Source: Brachyspira pilosicoli (GTDB lineage Bacteria > Spirochaetota > Brachyspiria > Brachyspirales > Brachyspiraceae). From it: a stretch of 33,210 nucleotides of DNA. Positions 24,198-32,776 of the stretch are shown here, one piece after another. The translations under genes and the position numbers were made by a program. The notes beneath the pieces were generated by a model that did not search any database, was not told where the DNA came from, and saw nothing but the letters and a program-made list of their open reading frames with translations. Location of the stretch: the NCBI RefSeq assembly GCF_008016535.1, contig NZ_SAXY01000051.1, positions 1 through 33,210 of the forward strand, in the 5' to 3' direction. How positions within the stretch are numbered: position 1 is the stretch's first letter; each line of letters begins with the position of its first letter.

Positions 24198-25953
24198 AAA
24201 GTTTTTTATAAAAATTAAAAATCGCTATGGCGGTTTATATTTATTAATAGTCTCTATATTTATATTATTAGCTTTAATTGCTTCTATATATATAAGCAGT
24301 TTCGTATATGAACCAAATACTACTAATTTAGTATATGTATTTTTTATTCTTTTTTTACCATCATCAAGCATTATAGTTGGTGTGTTAATTATTATTAAAT
24401 TTGTATTAGAAGCTCTTAGAAAAAAAGAAGGTTCTCATCTTAAACTTGCTATAGTATCAATAATGGCTTTTATGACTGTTATTACAAGTTTAGTTACTAG
24501 TAAGATGTCATATTATATTATAGAGTCTAATCTAAACCTATTTACAAATAAGAGTATTAATGACTCCCTTTCATACATAATAGATGTTTCTAATGATGAT
24601 ATAGTTAATAAACAAAATAGTATATTAAATAGTATATCAAATGTTTCTGTAAATTATTTAAATAATATAGATTTATCTGATAGTAGTAAAATTAGTAATA
24701 TAATATACAGAGATAATATTTTTACTAATATAATTTTTGTTTCTAATTCATATTATGGCTATAGTACAGTTTTATTTAATTCTCAAAATTATGTTCCTCT
24801 TGATATCAATTATAGGTTTTCTTTAGATAAAATTACATTTGCAAATAGTGAGTATAATGGACTATTTTATATTAATGCTATAGTTCCATTAAGAGATGTA
24901 AATCATTATGCTATTATTTTTGACAGCATGCCTAGTAATTATATTAATGTTAGGAATAATGCTTTGAAAGCTTTTAGAATATATAATTCAATTAATATGT
25001 TTACAGGAGAGTTTTCAATAGTTTTAAAACTTTTATATATATTTATATTAGGGATATCTACATTTATATCTATTATTTTTGGTATAATATTTTCTAGTTT
25101 TATAACAAGACCTATAAGTTTGCTTCTTAATGCTACCAACTCTATTATTAATTCAGATTTTAATATAGAGATGAAATTTTCTGGTGTTCATGACCTTAGA
25201 AATCTGATTTATAGATTCAATGTTATGGCAAGGGCTTTAAAATATCATAGAGATAAAGAAAAAATAAGAGTATCATTAGAAACTTGGAAAGAAGCTGCTA
25301 TTAAAGTGGCACATGAAATAAAAAATCCGCTTATGCCTATTATGATGAATGCTGAATTAATTGAAAAGAGATTAAAAAATAATATGTCTGATGATGATTT
25401 AGATAAAATAAAAAGATATGTTAATACGATTATTAAAAATTCTAATAGCATTTTATCTTTAGTAAAATCATTTTCAGAGTTTTCTTTTAATATAAAACTT
25501 TCAGATGATAAACAGTCTATCAATAGTGTTCTTGTTGAAGTTTTTGATTCTTTTAAAAATATGCAAAATGTTAAGTTTCAAGCATCATTTTCTAAAATAG
25601 ACTGTTTTATTAAAATGGATAGATATAAACTAATTATTGCTTTTAGAAATTTAATAAAAAATGCTATAGAAGCTATGGATAATAATAATAAAGAATCATT
25701 AATATATTTGTCTAGCTATCATGAGGTGTTAGACGGGGAAGAATTTTTTACAGTTAGTGTTACTGATACTGGTAATGGTATAGAGAAAAAAGATTTGAAG
25801 AAGATTTTTGAGCCATATTTTACTTCTAAAGATAAAGGTACTGGTATAGGTCTTGCTATAGTGGAGAAAATTATCAATGAACATAATGGCAGAATAGATG
25901 TAGATTCTATAATAGGCGAGGGTACTACATTTTTTGTTAGATTTGAAATTTAA
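24181..25953 (+). CDS. NtrY-like membrane sensor histidine kinase
   Basis: A 590-residue inner-membrane kinase. Three membrane segments are visible near 18-40, 52-76 and 88-108, then a periplasmic-type domain (about 109-280), a fourth segment (about 283-308), a HAMP region and the dimerisation/phosphoacceptor box KVAHEIKNPLMP with His378. The ATPase part has the N box NLIKNAIEAM, G1 DTGNGIEKKD, the F box FEPYFTSKDKG and G2 TGIGLAIV. The order matches NtrY-like kinases. The start is ATG 24181 or the adjacent 24184. No response regulator with an intact phosphoacceptor lies next to it; the gene on the other strand encodes a receiver without one. Confidence 0.92.
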   Translation: MMKIIKKFFIKIKNRYGGLYLLIVSIFILLALIASIYISSFVYEPNTTNLVYVFFILFLPSSSIIVGVLIIIKFVLEALRKKEGSHLKLAIVSIMAFMTVITSLVTSKMSYYIIESNLNLFTNKSINDSLSYIIDVSNDDIVNKQNSILNSISNVSVNYLNNIDLSDSSKISNIIYRDNIFTNIIFVSNSYYGYSTVLFNSQNYVPLDINYRFSLDKITFANSEYNGLFYINAIVPLRDVNHYAIIFDSMPSNYINVRNNALKAFRIYNSINMFTGEFSIVLKLLYIFILGISTFISIIFGIIFSSFITRPISLLLNATNSIINSDFNIEMKFSGVHDLRNLIYRFNVMARALKYHRDKEKIRVSLETWKEAAIKVAHEIKNPLMPIMMNAELIEKRLKNNMSDDDLDKIKRYVNTIIKNSNSILSLVKSFSEFSFNIKLSDDKQSINSVLVEVFDSFKNMQNVKFQASFSKIDCFIKMDRYKLIIAFRNLIKNAIEAMDNNNKESLIYLSSYHEVLDGEEFFTVSVTDTGNGIEKKDLKKIFEPYFTSKDKGTGIGLAIVEKIINEHNGRIDVDSIIGEGTTFFVRFEI

Positions 25954-25958
25954 AATTA

Positions 25959-26315
25959 TTATTTGGTTAAATCTTGTACTATTTTATTAATATTTGAATT
26001 ATTATTAATATATTTTACATTTAATTTTTTTGCTTCTTCTTTCAAATTTTTATCTATATTTTCTGATATAAAGAATATTTTAAAATTTAATTCATTATTT
26101 ACTTTTTTTAGTTCAGTGATAAACTCTATAACATTAATCCATACTAAATTAGGATTAAATATTAAAGTATCTATATTATATTTATATATTTTGCTCATAA
26201 GTTCGTATAAATTTTCGGCAGTTAATACTTTTATTGAAGAACTTTCAAGTGAAGCTTTGATTTTATTTAGGCTAATACCATCATCATCAACTAGTATAAC
26301 AGTATTTTCTTTCAT
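25959..26315 (-). CDS. Stand-alone pseudo-receiver (degenerate CheY-like) protein
   Basis: I start at ATG 26315 (MKENTVILVDDDG), with TTGGAT upstream. The 118 residues have the receiver fold: the acidic pair in VILVDDDG, then LIFNPNL where the phosphoacceptor aspartate should be (Asn instead), IFFISEN (Ser at the Thr/Ser position) and VKYINNN, where the conserved Lys-Pro is gone. It therefore cannot be phosphorylated in the normal way. It converges with the kinase gene with only 5 bases between them. It may act as a binding partner or may be decaying. Confidence 0.8.
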   Translation of the reverse strand: MKENTVILVDDDGISLNKIKASLESSSIKVLTAENLYELMSKIYKYNIDTLIFNPNLVWINVIEFITELKKVNNELNFKIFFISENIDKNLKEEAKKLNVKYINNNSNINKIVQDLTK

Positions 26316-26348
26316 AAATAATCCAAAGAAATTAATAATTATTATATT

Positions 26349-26432
26349 TACCGAGAGAGGGAATCGAACCCTCACTGAGTCGCCCCAATCAGATTTTGAG
26401 TCTGACGTGTCTACCAATTTCACCATCTCGGC
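26349..26432 (-). tRNA. tRNA-Leu (anticodon CAA)
   Basis: On the minus strand the acceptor GCCGAGA pairs with TCTCGGT. The anticodon stem TCAGA/TCTGA holds the loop CTCAAAA with CAA (26396-26398 on the plus strand as TTG). A long variable arm and GGTTCGATTCC follow. The discriminator base is A, as expected for leucine. Confidence 0.95.
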
Positions 26433-26447
26433 TTAAAAAACATTTAT

Positions 26448-26476
26448 ATTATATTATATAATTATCTAAAAATCAA
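26448..26476 (-). promoter_or_regulatory. Promoter of tRNA-Leu
   Basis: On the minus strand TTGATT (26471-26476), 17 bases, TATAAT (26448-26453). IS copy C begins 20 bases upstream of the -35, so the insertion narrowly misses it. Confidence 0.65.
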
Positions 26477-26480
26477 GTAT

Positions 26481-26495
26481 ATTTTTAATGTTAAG
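26481..26495. repeat. 15-bp target duplication of IS copy C, left
   Basis: ATTTTTAATGTTAAG is repeated at 27532-27546. Confidence 0.93.
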
Positions 26496-27531
26496 TGTCA
26501 TGGAGCCATAGATATTGTACTTTTACTTGCTATAATATTTTTGATTCTTTCTTTGATTGTAATATAACCTAACGAAGAAATCAATCTTTGATTGTTATAA
26601 AAATGTGTATATTCTTTTAATTTTTCTCTCAATAATTCTACTGTGATATTTTTATTTAATCGTGAATAAAATTCTCTTTCGTCTATGCCGTGTACTCTTT
26701 CTACTACGCCATTGTATCTTGGTGTTGCTACTGGAATATATCTTCTCTCTAATTTATTTTTTAAGCAGTATTCATCAAAAATATTGATTTTAGGAGTATT
26801 AATACAGCGATAAGTATATTCTATACCATTGTCTGTTTGTATAGCTTGTATCTTAAAAGGCGAAGTTTTTAAGACATATTTTAAGAAAGATAAAGCACTA
26901 GAAGGTGTTTTATCTTCATAGATTTCTCTCCAACTATAACGAGTAGCTAAATCTACAGCAGTGAATTGATAAACTGTTTTTCTGCCTAATTTGATATATT
27001 TAGTGTCTATTTGAACTATTTTGCCTTCTTTTTCTATCTTAGAGACAAATTTTCGTTTATCATATCGCTTCTTTTTCTTTTTTATTTTGTATCTCCAAAG
27101 ATTATTTCTTTTTAGTACATTCTCTATAGCTGTAACACCTATATTAATGCCTTCACGATTTAAATATGCTTTAATATAATGCTTACCTCGATATTCTTTA
27201 GTATAGAGTTCAATAATTAAATTAATAGCTTTTTGATTATTAAAGATATTTGGAGAAGTTTTTGGCTTAGTGCTAAAATTAGCGACAGTTCCAGTGTCTT
27301 TATATTTCTTAAGCCAAGTATAAAAAGTGGATTTATTTATTCTTTCCATCTTTAAAAATCTTTTAATATTTTTAGTTTTTAATGCTTCATCCACTATAAA
27401 TAATTTAAATTCTGTGCTATAATCTTTTTTCATAGTAGTATCCTTTTATTTGTTTTCTATATCAAAATATTATAACAAGGATACTGCTTTTTTTATACTA
27501 AAAAATGTCCAATATCTCACACTCCTAAACA
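26496..27531 (-). mobile_element. IS481-like insertion sequence, copy C
   Basis: A 1036-bp element with ends TGTCATGGAGCC and (complement of the right end) TGTTTAGGAGTG. The transposase is intact. It is inserted between tRNA-Leu and tsaC. Confidence 0.95.
26498..27433 (-). CDS. IS481-like DDE transposase, copy C
   Basis: 311 residues with the HTH and DDE integrase core (QIDTKY, QTDNG, VVERVH). It differs from copies B and D mainly in the first HTH (MERINKSTFYTW in place of IEEIPKSTFYAW). The gene ends inside the left terminal repeat. As in the other copies, a hairpin that can cover the ribosome-binding site precedes the start. Confidence 0.93.
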   Translation of the reverse strand: MKKDYSTEFKLFIVDEALKTKNIKRFLKMERINKSTFYTWLKKYKDTGTVANFSTKPKTSPNIFNNQKAINLIIELYTKEYRGKHYIKAYLNREGINIGVTAIENVLKRNNLWRYKIKKKKKRYDKRKFVSKIEKEGKIVQIDTKYIKLGRKTVYQFTAVDLATRYSWREIYEDKTPSSALSFLKYVLKTSPFKIQAIQTDNGIEYTYRCINTPKINIFDEYCLKNKLERRYIPVATPRYNGVVERVHGIDEREFYSRLNKNITVELLREKLKEYTHFYNNQRLISSLGYITIKERIKNIIASKSTISMAP

Positions 27532-27546
27532 ATTTTTAATGTTAAG
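27532..27546. repeat. 15-bp target duplication of IS copy C, right
   Basis: Exact copy of 26481-26495. The next 148 bases up to tsaC are AT-rich and hold nothing I recognise. Confidence 0.93.
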
Positions 27547-27694
27547 CGTTTATGAGTTTAAGTTATAGTATTATTAATAATGTTGATAGTATAATAAAAA
27601 TAATATTTATAGAATAGTGTATATTATATTGCTTTTAGAAAGTAAAATTTTTATAGTATATGTATTTTTTAGTATAAAAATAAATAATTAAATA

Positions 27695-28285
27695 TTATAA
27701 ATAAACACTTCCCTGACGAAGCACTTTATTATTAATACAATCATATAAAGTGGAAGGCAGTTTTTTTTCTATAGTGCCGCAATTAACAATAAGATCAACT
27801 TTATCTTTATAAAGTTCTACTAATTTATTGCCGTCATATATAACACCATAACCTGTAGGATTAGCAGAAGGGGCTACTAAAGGCGGAGTCAATTGCAAAA
27901 GTTTTTCCATATAATCATCTTTTGGTATTCTAAGAGCCACAGTATCTTTTAAATATAGAAAATCTTTTTTTATCATTTTTTTTAACGGCATAATAAAAGT
28001 AAGTTCGCCCGGTATTTTTGCTTTCACTATATCAGGTATATTTCCTTCGCAGAGTATATTAATAAACTTAGAATCTTTTAAGAGTATAAGAAGCGGTTTT
28101 TCTCTTTCTCTCTCTTTTATTGAATATATTCTATTAATAGCATCAACATTAAAAGCATCAGCTAGCATTCCATAAACAGTATCAGTTGGAGATATTACAA
28201 CGCCTCCATCATTTATAACTTTAGCAACTTCTTCTACAGCATATTCTATACTATCAGCATTGTTTTTATCAAGTTCAATTACCAT
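27695..28285 (-). CDS. tsaC: Threonylcarbamoyl-AMP synthase (TsaC/Sua5 YrdC domain)
   Basis: It makes threonylcarbamoyl-AMP for the t6A modification of ANN-decoding tRNAs. The 196 residues form a single YrdC domain: VISPTDTVYGMLADA, IKEREREKPLLILL, PGELTFIMPL, VALRIPKD and APSANPTGYG. The C-terminus stops after STLYD and LRQGSVYL, without the Sua5 extension. It lies 19 bases after the receiver/GGDEF gene and is probably expressed with it. Confidence 0.92.
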   Translation of the reverse strand: MVIELDKNNADSIEYAVEEVAKVINDGGVVISPTDTVYGMLADAFNVDAINRIYSIKEREREKPLLILLKDSKFINILCEGNIPDIVKAKIPGELTFIMPLKKMIKKDFLYLKDTVALRIPKDDYMEKLLQLTPPLVAPSANPTGYGVIYDGNKLVELYKDKVDLIVNCGTIEKKLPSTLYDCINNKVLRQGSVYL

Positions 28286-28304
28286 AAAATATCCTTATTA
28301 TTAA

Positions 28305-29327
28305 TTATCTTCTAATAACAGTAGGGTGAATATATACTTTGGCAAATCCTCTTCTTTTAGCATTATGTAAAGCAAGAAGCGAAGGGGAAATTTCTTTATC
28401 AAGATTATCAAAATGATAGTTAGCTTTGTAAGCAGTATATGCTATTCCAGCAGATACAGTATATTTTATAACTATTTCATTATACATTATTTCATTTTTA
28501 TTAACTAATTCTTTTATTTGCTCTATTTTATCTTCATAAAGTCTTATATCCATTCTCTTAAATGCCACCATAAATAAATTAGTATCATATCTAGCTATAA
28601 TATCTTCTTCTCTAGAAGCATTAATTAATACTTTAGAAAATTGTAATATTATTTCTTCTCCAGCCATTATACCAAATTCTTCTATTATGTTTTCTATACC
28701 ATCTATAGAAAAAGAAGCTAATATTATAGTTTCCTCATGCCTTACAGTTTCTGCTAATAATCTTTTAAATTGAATTAAAAATTCATTTTTATTAGAAAAA
28801 CCTGTTTCTAAGTCAATATTTAATACTTCTTCATATTTCTTTTGTGATTCTTTATAAGACTGATAATTTTTATTTGAAGTTTCAGTCATATTATTTAGAG
28901 CACTTTGCAGATAATCTATTTGTTTAAGAGTTTTTTGATGTTCTATATACATTTTCTTTTGTTTCATGGCATTATGTACATTAACTATAAATTCCATTTC
29001 ATCAAAAGGGGTAAATACAAGCCCATCAATGTCTAATGATATAGCCTCTTCTATAAACTCTATTTTTTTATATGGTGTGCTTAATAATATTACAGGTATT
29101 CCTTTAGTATTTTCTTGATTTTTAAAAGTATCTAAAAGCTGAAGCCCTTGAGAATCACCTATATCTGCATCTATTATTATTAAGTCGAGAGATGTTTCAT
29201 TTGATATATTAATAGCTTGTGAACGTGATTTTGTTGATATTGGGTTGTAATGTCTTTCTTTTAAGATATCAACTATTTTTTCTAATAGTTCTGCTCTATG
29301 TTCTATGACTAAAATGTTTTCATTCAT
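28305..29327 (-). CDS. Receiver-GGDEF-like protein with a degenerate active site
   Basis: I start at ATG 29327 (MNENILVIEHRAE); the frame stays open upstream only because it runs into the end of IS copy D. Residues 2-120 form a receiver domain with the phosphoacceptor Asp in LIIIDADIGDSQG. The usual acidic pair reads IEHR, and the Lys-Pro motif reads TPFD. A coiled linker (about 125-175) leads to a GGDEF-type domain (about 178-330). Its signature loop RYGGDEF is replaced by RYDTNLFMVAF, so diguanylate cyclase activity is unlikely. The protein may bind c-di-GMP, GTP or a partner instead. Of 340 residues, all are in one frame. It precedes tsaC. Confidence 0.82.
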   Translation of the reverse strand: MNENILVIEHRAELLEKIVDILKERHYNPISTKSRSQAINISNETSLDLIIIDADIGDSQGLQLLDTFKNQENTKGIPVILLSTPYKKIEFIEEAISLDIDGLVFTPFDEMEFIVNVHNAMKQKKMYIEHQKTLKQIDYLQSALNNMTETSNKNYQSYKESQKKYEEVLNIDLETGFSNKNEFLIQFKRLLAETVRHEETIILASFSIDGIENIIEEFGIMAGEEIILQFSKVLINASREEDIIARYDTNLFMVAFKRMDIRLYEDKIEQIKELVNKNEIMYNEIVIKYTVSAGIAYTAYKANYHFDNLDKEISPSLLALHNAKRRGFAKVYIHPTVIRR

Positions 29328-29438
29328 AAATAATACTTTACTAATTTTATATATAATATGTTTCAATATCGTAAATAAAACAAAATATATTAAATAAAAA
29401 TATTCAAATTGTATGATTAAAATATAGTGTGTAATTTT

Positions 29439-29453
29439 ATAAAAATTTATATG
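29439..29453. repeat. 15-bp target duplication of IS copy D, left
   Basis: ATAAAAATTTATATG is repeated at 30489-30503. Confidence 0.93.
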
Positions 29454-30488
29454 TGTCATGGAGCCATAGATATTGTACTTTTACTTGCTATAATATTTTT
29501 GATTCTTTCTTTGATTGTAATATAACCTAACGAAGAAATCAATCTTTGATTGTTATAAAAATGTGTATATTCTTTTAATTTTTCTCTCAATAATTCTACT
29601 GTGATATTTTTATTTAATCGTGAATAAAATTCTCTTTCGTCTATGCCGTGTACTCTTTCTACTACGCCGTTATATCTTGGTGTTGCTACAGGAATATATC
29701 TTCTCTCTAATTTATTTTTCAAGCAGTATTCATCAAAAATATTGATTTTAGAGGTATTGATACAACGGTATGTATATTCCATACCATTATCGGTCTGTAT
29801 AGCCTGTATCCTAAAAGGTGAAGTTTTTAAGACATATTTTAAGAAAGATAAAGCACTATAAGGTGTTTTATCTTCATAGATTTGCCTCCAACTATAACGA
29901 GTAGCTAAATCTACAGCAGTGAATTGATAAACAGTTTTTCTGCCTAATTTGATATATTTAGTGTCTATTTGAACTATTTTGCCTTCTTTTTGTATTTTAG
30001 AGACAAATTTACGCTTATCATATCGCTTCTTTTTCTTTTTTATTTTGTATCTCCAAAGATTATTTCTTTTTAGTACATTCTCTATAGCTGTAACCCCTAT
30101 CTTAATTCCTTTACGATTTAAATATGCTTTAATATAATGCTTACCTCGATATTCTTTAGTATAGAGTTCAATAATTAAATTAATAGCTTCTTGATTATTA
30201 AAGATATTTGGAGAAGTTTTCGGTCTAGTGCTAAAATTAGCGACAGTTTCAGTGTCTTTATATTTTTTAAGCCAAGCATAAAAAGTAGATTTGGGTATTT
30301 CTTCTATCTTTAGAAATCTTTTAATATTTTTAGTTTTTAATGCTTCATCCACTATAAATAATTTAAATTCTGTGCTATAATCTTTTTTCATAGTAGTATC
30401 CTTTATTTATTTTCTATATCAAAATATTATAACAAGGATACTGCTTTTTTTATACTAAAAAATGTCCAATATCTCACACTCCTAAACA
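29454..30488 (-). mobile_element. IS481-like insertion sequence, copy D
   Basis: A 1035-bp element with the same ends as copy C. It is inserted 126 bases upstream of the receiver/GGDEF start codon and 90 bases before the OmpA-like gene on the other side, in a divergent promoter region. Confidence 0.95.
29456..30391 (-). CDS. IS481-like DDE transposase, copy D
   Basis: 311 residues, intact, closest to copy B in the first helix-turn-helix (FLKIEEIPKSTFYAWLKKYK) and to copy C near the C-terminus (SLGYITIKER). This mosaic pattern suggests exchange between copies. The DDE motifs are as in the other copies. Confidence 0.93.
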   Translation of the reverse strand: MKKDYSTEFKLFIVDEALKTKNIKRFLKIEEIPKSTFYAWLKKYKDTETVANFSTRPKTSPNIFNNQEAINLIIELYTKEYRGKHYIKAYLNRKGIKIGVTAIENVLKRNNLWRYKIKKKKKRYDKRKFVSKIQKEGKIVQIDTKYIKLGRKTVYQFTAVDLATRYSWRQIYEDKTPYSALSFLKYVLKTSPFRIQAIQTDNGMEYTYRCINTSKINIFDEYCLKNKLERRYIPVATPRYNGVVERVHGIDEREFYSRLNKNITVELLREKLKEYTHFYNNQRLISSLGYITIKERIKNIIASKSTISMAP

Positions 30489-30503
30489 ATAAAAATTTAT
30501 ATG
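30489..30503. repeat. 15-bp target duplication of IS copy D, right
   Basis: Exact copy of 29439-29453. Confidence 0.93.
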
Positions 30504-30578
30504 AATATTGATTTTTTTAATAATTATCCGATAATAAAATAGATTTTAAATAAATAAGTAGATAAAAATTAGTTGTAA

Positions 30579-31223
30579 ATGAGAGTTTTTATATTATTAT
30601 CTTTATTATTTTTTATAGGCTGTCAAAGTGCCGTTATTATATCGAGTAATTCTGATAATGAAAATTTAAATAATAAAAATAATACAGATGCTATAAATAA
30701 TGGACAGTTTATATATGTTACAAATGATGTAATAACTAATACTAATAATTTTGAAAATAATGTTTTTTATGTACAAAATACTAAAAGAGGAAAACTTTTA
30801 ATATTAAAAGAACCCATATTTTTTGATTCTAACAGCAGTGTTGTGAATACAAACATATATGCATCAACTTTAGATTATTTATCTTTAGTATTAAAATCTA
30901 CAAATATTCTTAGTATATATATAGAAGGGCATATTGATTCTAGTGAAATTAGATATATGAATAAAAATACTGTATATAATCTAAGCCCTACAAATAATAT
31001 ATTATATTTATATGATAGAAATAATGAAGCTGATTTATCATATTTGCGTTCATTGGCGGTAGCAGATTCATTAACAGATAATGATAAAAAATTAAAAATA
31101 ATAGGGCTTCAAAATTTAATAGACTATGGTACAAAAGAACAAAATAGAAGAGTTGAATTTGTTATAATAGAAAACTCTAATGATATGTATATGTATACCA
31201 ACTATATATTTAATTTATATTAA
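30579..31223 (+). CDS. OmpA-like lipoprotein
   Basis: A 214-residue protein. MRVFILLSLLFFIGC ends in a lipobox (FIGC, lipidated Cys15), and an Asn-rich linker (about 25-50) follows. The C-terminal part has the OmpA-like peptidoglycan-binding pattern: IFFDSNSSVVN, IYIEGHIDSSE (position of GHTD), YLRSLAVADSL and the final EQNRRVEFVI. It should tether the outer membrane to the cell wall. Two short insertions around 128-148 (Asn/Tyr-rich) are unusual for the fold. No clear ribosome-binding site is visible. Its last four bases overlap the SDR gene tail to tail. Confidence 0.82.
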   Translation: MRVFILLSLLFFIGCQSAVIISSNSDNENLNNKNNTDAINNGQFIYVTNDVITNTNNFENNVFYVQNTKRGKLLILKEPIFFDSNSSVVNTNIYASTLDYLSLVLKSTNILSIYIEGHIDSSEIRYMNKNTVYNLSPTNNILYLYDRNNEADLSYLRSLAVADSLTDNDKKLKIIGLQNLIDYGTKEQNRRVEFVIIENSNDMYMYTNYIFNLY

Positions 31224-32776
31224 ACTTTTTTATAATTAGCTTTGAAATTCTCATCAAAATAATAAATCATATCTTCATCTTCTTTATGTGAATCATACCA
31301 AACCTGAGCGAAGTAAGGATTTTTCTTAGCTAAAATATCAAAGTTCCAAGTATAGTCTGGCATACATTCTTCGCACCAATGACCTGCTTTTATAATAGTA
31401 AATGGTGAAGCTTCAAATTCATGACCTTCAGCACAAGCCCATTTTAGCTTTGTGTGTAAATCTCCTTTAGTCATACTGGTGCTTAAAAGTTTACCGCCTC
31501 TAAACTCTGCTGCTTTCTTTAAATCCTCTAAATCTATTTCACTGTCTTTTTTGTTTTCATCATAACCATGATTAAGTAGCTTAGCATTTTTTATATCAAG
31601 TAAAGCCTTATAATCTATGTAATTTCCTTCAGAGTCTTTATTTTCAAAAATCAGATTAAAATCTTCCCATTTTTTAGGCAGATTATCAAAATTTTCTAAA
31701 CTTCCAAAATATGCAATTATTTTACCGTCTTCATTATTTTTACGCCAATATGTTGGTGAATTAGGGTGCGGCAAAAGTCTTTGTATAGCAAAAAATGATA
31801 TTAAAGCAGGCGGCACAATCTTACCTAATGCATAATACCAATGAGTTTTTCCTATCTCATCCCAATAATCTATAACTGACTCTTTTTGATATGAGAATAA
31901 TTCTTCTAATTTGTTTCCGTCATAATACCAAAGCCCGTGAAAATTTCTTATGGCATTCCAATTAGGCTTCATATATTTTTTTGTAGAGCCTCCAATGAGT
32001 TTAAATCCGTCATTGAATGTATCATAACCAATGAGTCTATTTTCTGCCTTGCTTCCCAAATTAAAACAACCCTTCCAAAAATACTCATCTAAATTACCTT
32101 TAATATCTTCTTCTATGATTCTTTTCATTAAAAGTCCGCTATATCTTGCAGTAACCCATTCAAGCGGTGCATTATAGCAAGTATGGAACATTAGTCCGTC
32201 ACTCATATTATCTGTAAGCATTCTATTATGAAGCATAGCTGTTTGTCTTATTATAGCTCTATTTTCTAATGATGAATTAAGTACATATCTTTCTCCTTTC
32301 AATTTTGAAAAAGAATAAACGTCATAAGCACTTATAAGTAATGGGTCGCCAACTCTTCCCCAAGGGTGTTTTTCATTTCTATTTCCATAAAGAGCAACTG
32401 TTGATATATGAACTAATTTAGGACGATTGTTTTTAGGAATTGCTTCTAGTATATCAACAATATTTTTAGCTCCTACAAAGTTAGTTAAATATGCTAGTTT
32501 TGGGTATTTGTCAGAATTTGGAGGAATAACCGCTGCAAGATTAAGTACATAATGAGAGTCTTTTATTAATTTTTCGCAGTCTTCTTTTTTGTGTAAATAT
32601 CCTGTAACTATTTCTACTCTTTTACCATACTGTTTTTTGAATTTATTGCCTGCTTTCTTGCTTTCTTTTCTTACTAATACTTTTACAACTTCAATATCTT
32701 CTATCTCCATTAATTGTCTTAATGTTTCAAGACCCATATTGCCAGTTGCTCCTGTTAAAGCAATTACATATTTCAT
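31220..32776 (-). CDS. Extended SDR (epimerase/dehydratase-like) with C-terminal zinc-finger tail
   Basis: A 518-residue protein. Residues 1-260 form an NAD(P)-dependent SDR: nucleotide loop TGATGNMGLETLRQL, NLAAVIPPNSDKYP, VHISTVALYG, and the catalytic YSFSK motif (Tyr and Lys). A hydrophobic stretch lies near 315-335 (IVPPALISFFAIQRLLPHP). Residues about 422-518 are an added tail with a treble-clef-like pattern: Cys448, His452, Cys468 and Cys471 (WACAEGHEFEAS, AGHWCEEC), of the kind seen in small zinc-ribbon domains that bind nucleic acid. AAAAGGAT precedes the ATG. The substrate is unknown, and the SDR-zinc pairing is unusual. Confidence 0.78.
   Translation of the reverse strand: MKYVIALTGATGNMGLETLRQLMEIEDIEVVKVLVRKESKKAGNKFKKQYGKRVEIVTGYLHKKEDCEKLIKDSHYVLNLAAVIPPNSDKYPKLAYLTNFVGAKNIVDILEAIPKNNRPKLVHISTVALYGNRNEKHPWGRVGDPLLISAYDVYSFSKLKGERYVLNSSLENRAIIRQTAMLHNRMLTDNMSDGLMFHTCYNAPLEWVTARYSGLLMKRIIEEDIKGNLDEYFWKGCFNLGSKAENRLIGYDTFNDGFKLIGGSTKKYMKPNWNAIRNFHGLWYYDGNKLEELFSYQKESVIDYWDEIGKTHWYYALGKIVPPALISFFAIQRLLPHPNSPTYWRKNNEDGKIIAYFGSLENFDNLPKKWEDFNLIFENKDSEGNYIDYKALLDIKNAKLLNHGYDENKKDSEIDLEDLKKAAEFRGGKLLSTSMTKGDLHTKLKWACAEGHEFEASPFTIIKAGHWCEECMPDYTWNFDILAKKNPYFAQVWYDSHKEDEDMIYYFDENFKANYKKV

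Noticed and set aside
26316-26426. Upstream extension of the pseudo-receiver frame
   Set aside because: The peptide MVKLVDTSDSKSDWGDS is a read-through of tRNA-Leu. The true start has its own ribosome-binding site at 26315.
29328-29459. Upstream extension of the receiver/GGDEF frame
   Set aside because: It begins inside the end of IS copy D and is made of AT-rich leader. The receiver domain starts cleanly at 29327.
29454-29480. Hybrid promoter at the ends of IS copies B, C and D like that of copy A
   Set aside because: The same terminal ATGACA is present, but no good -10 hexamer lies 16-18 bases beyond it at these sites.
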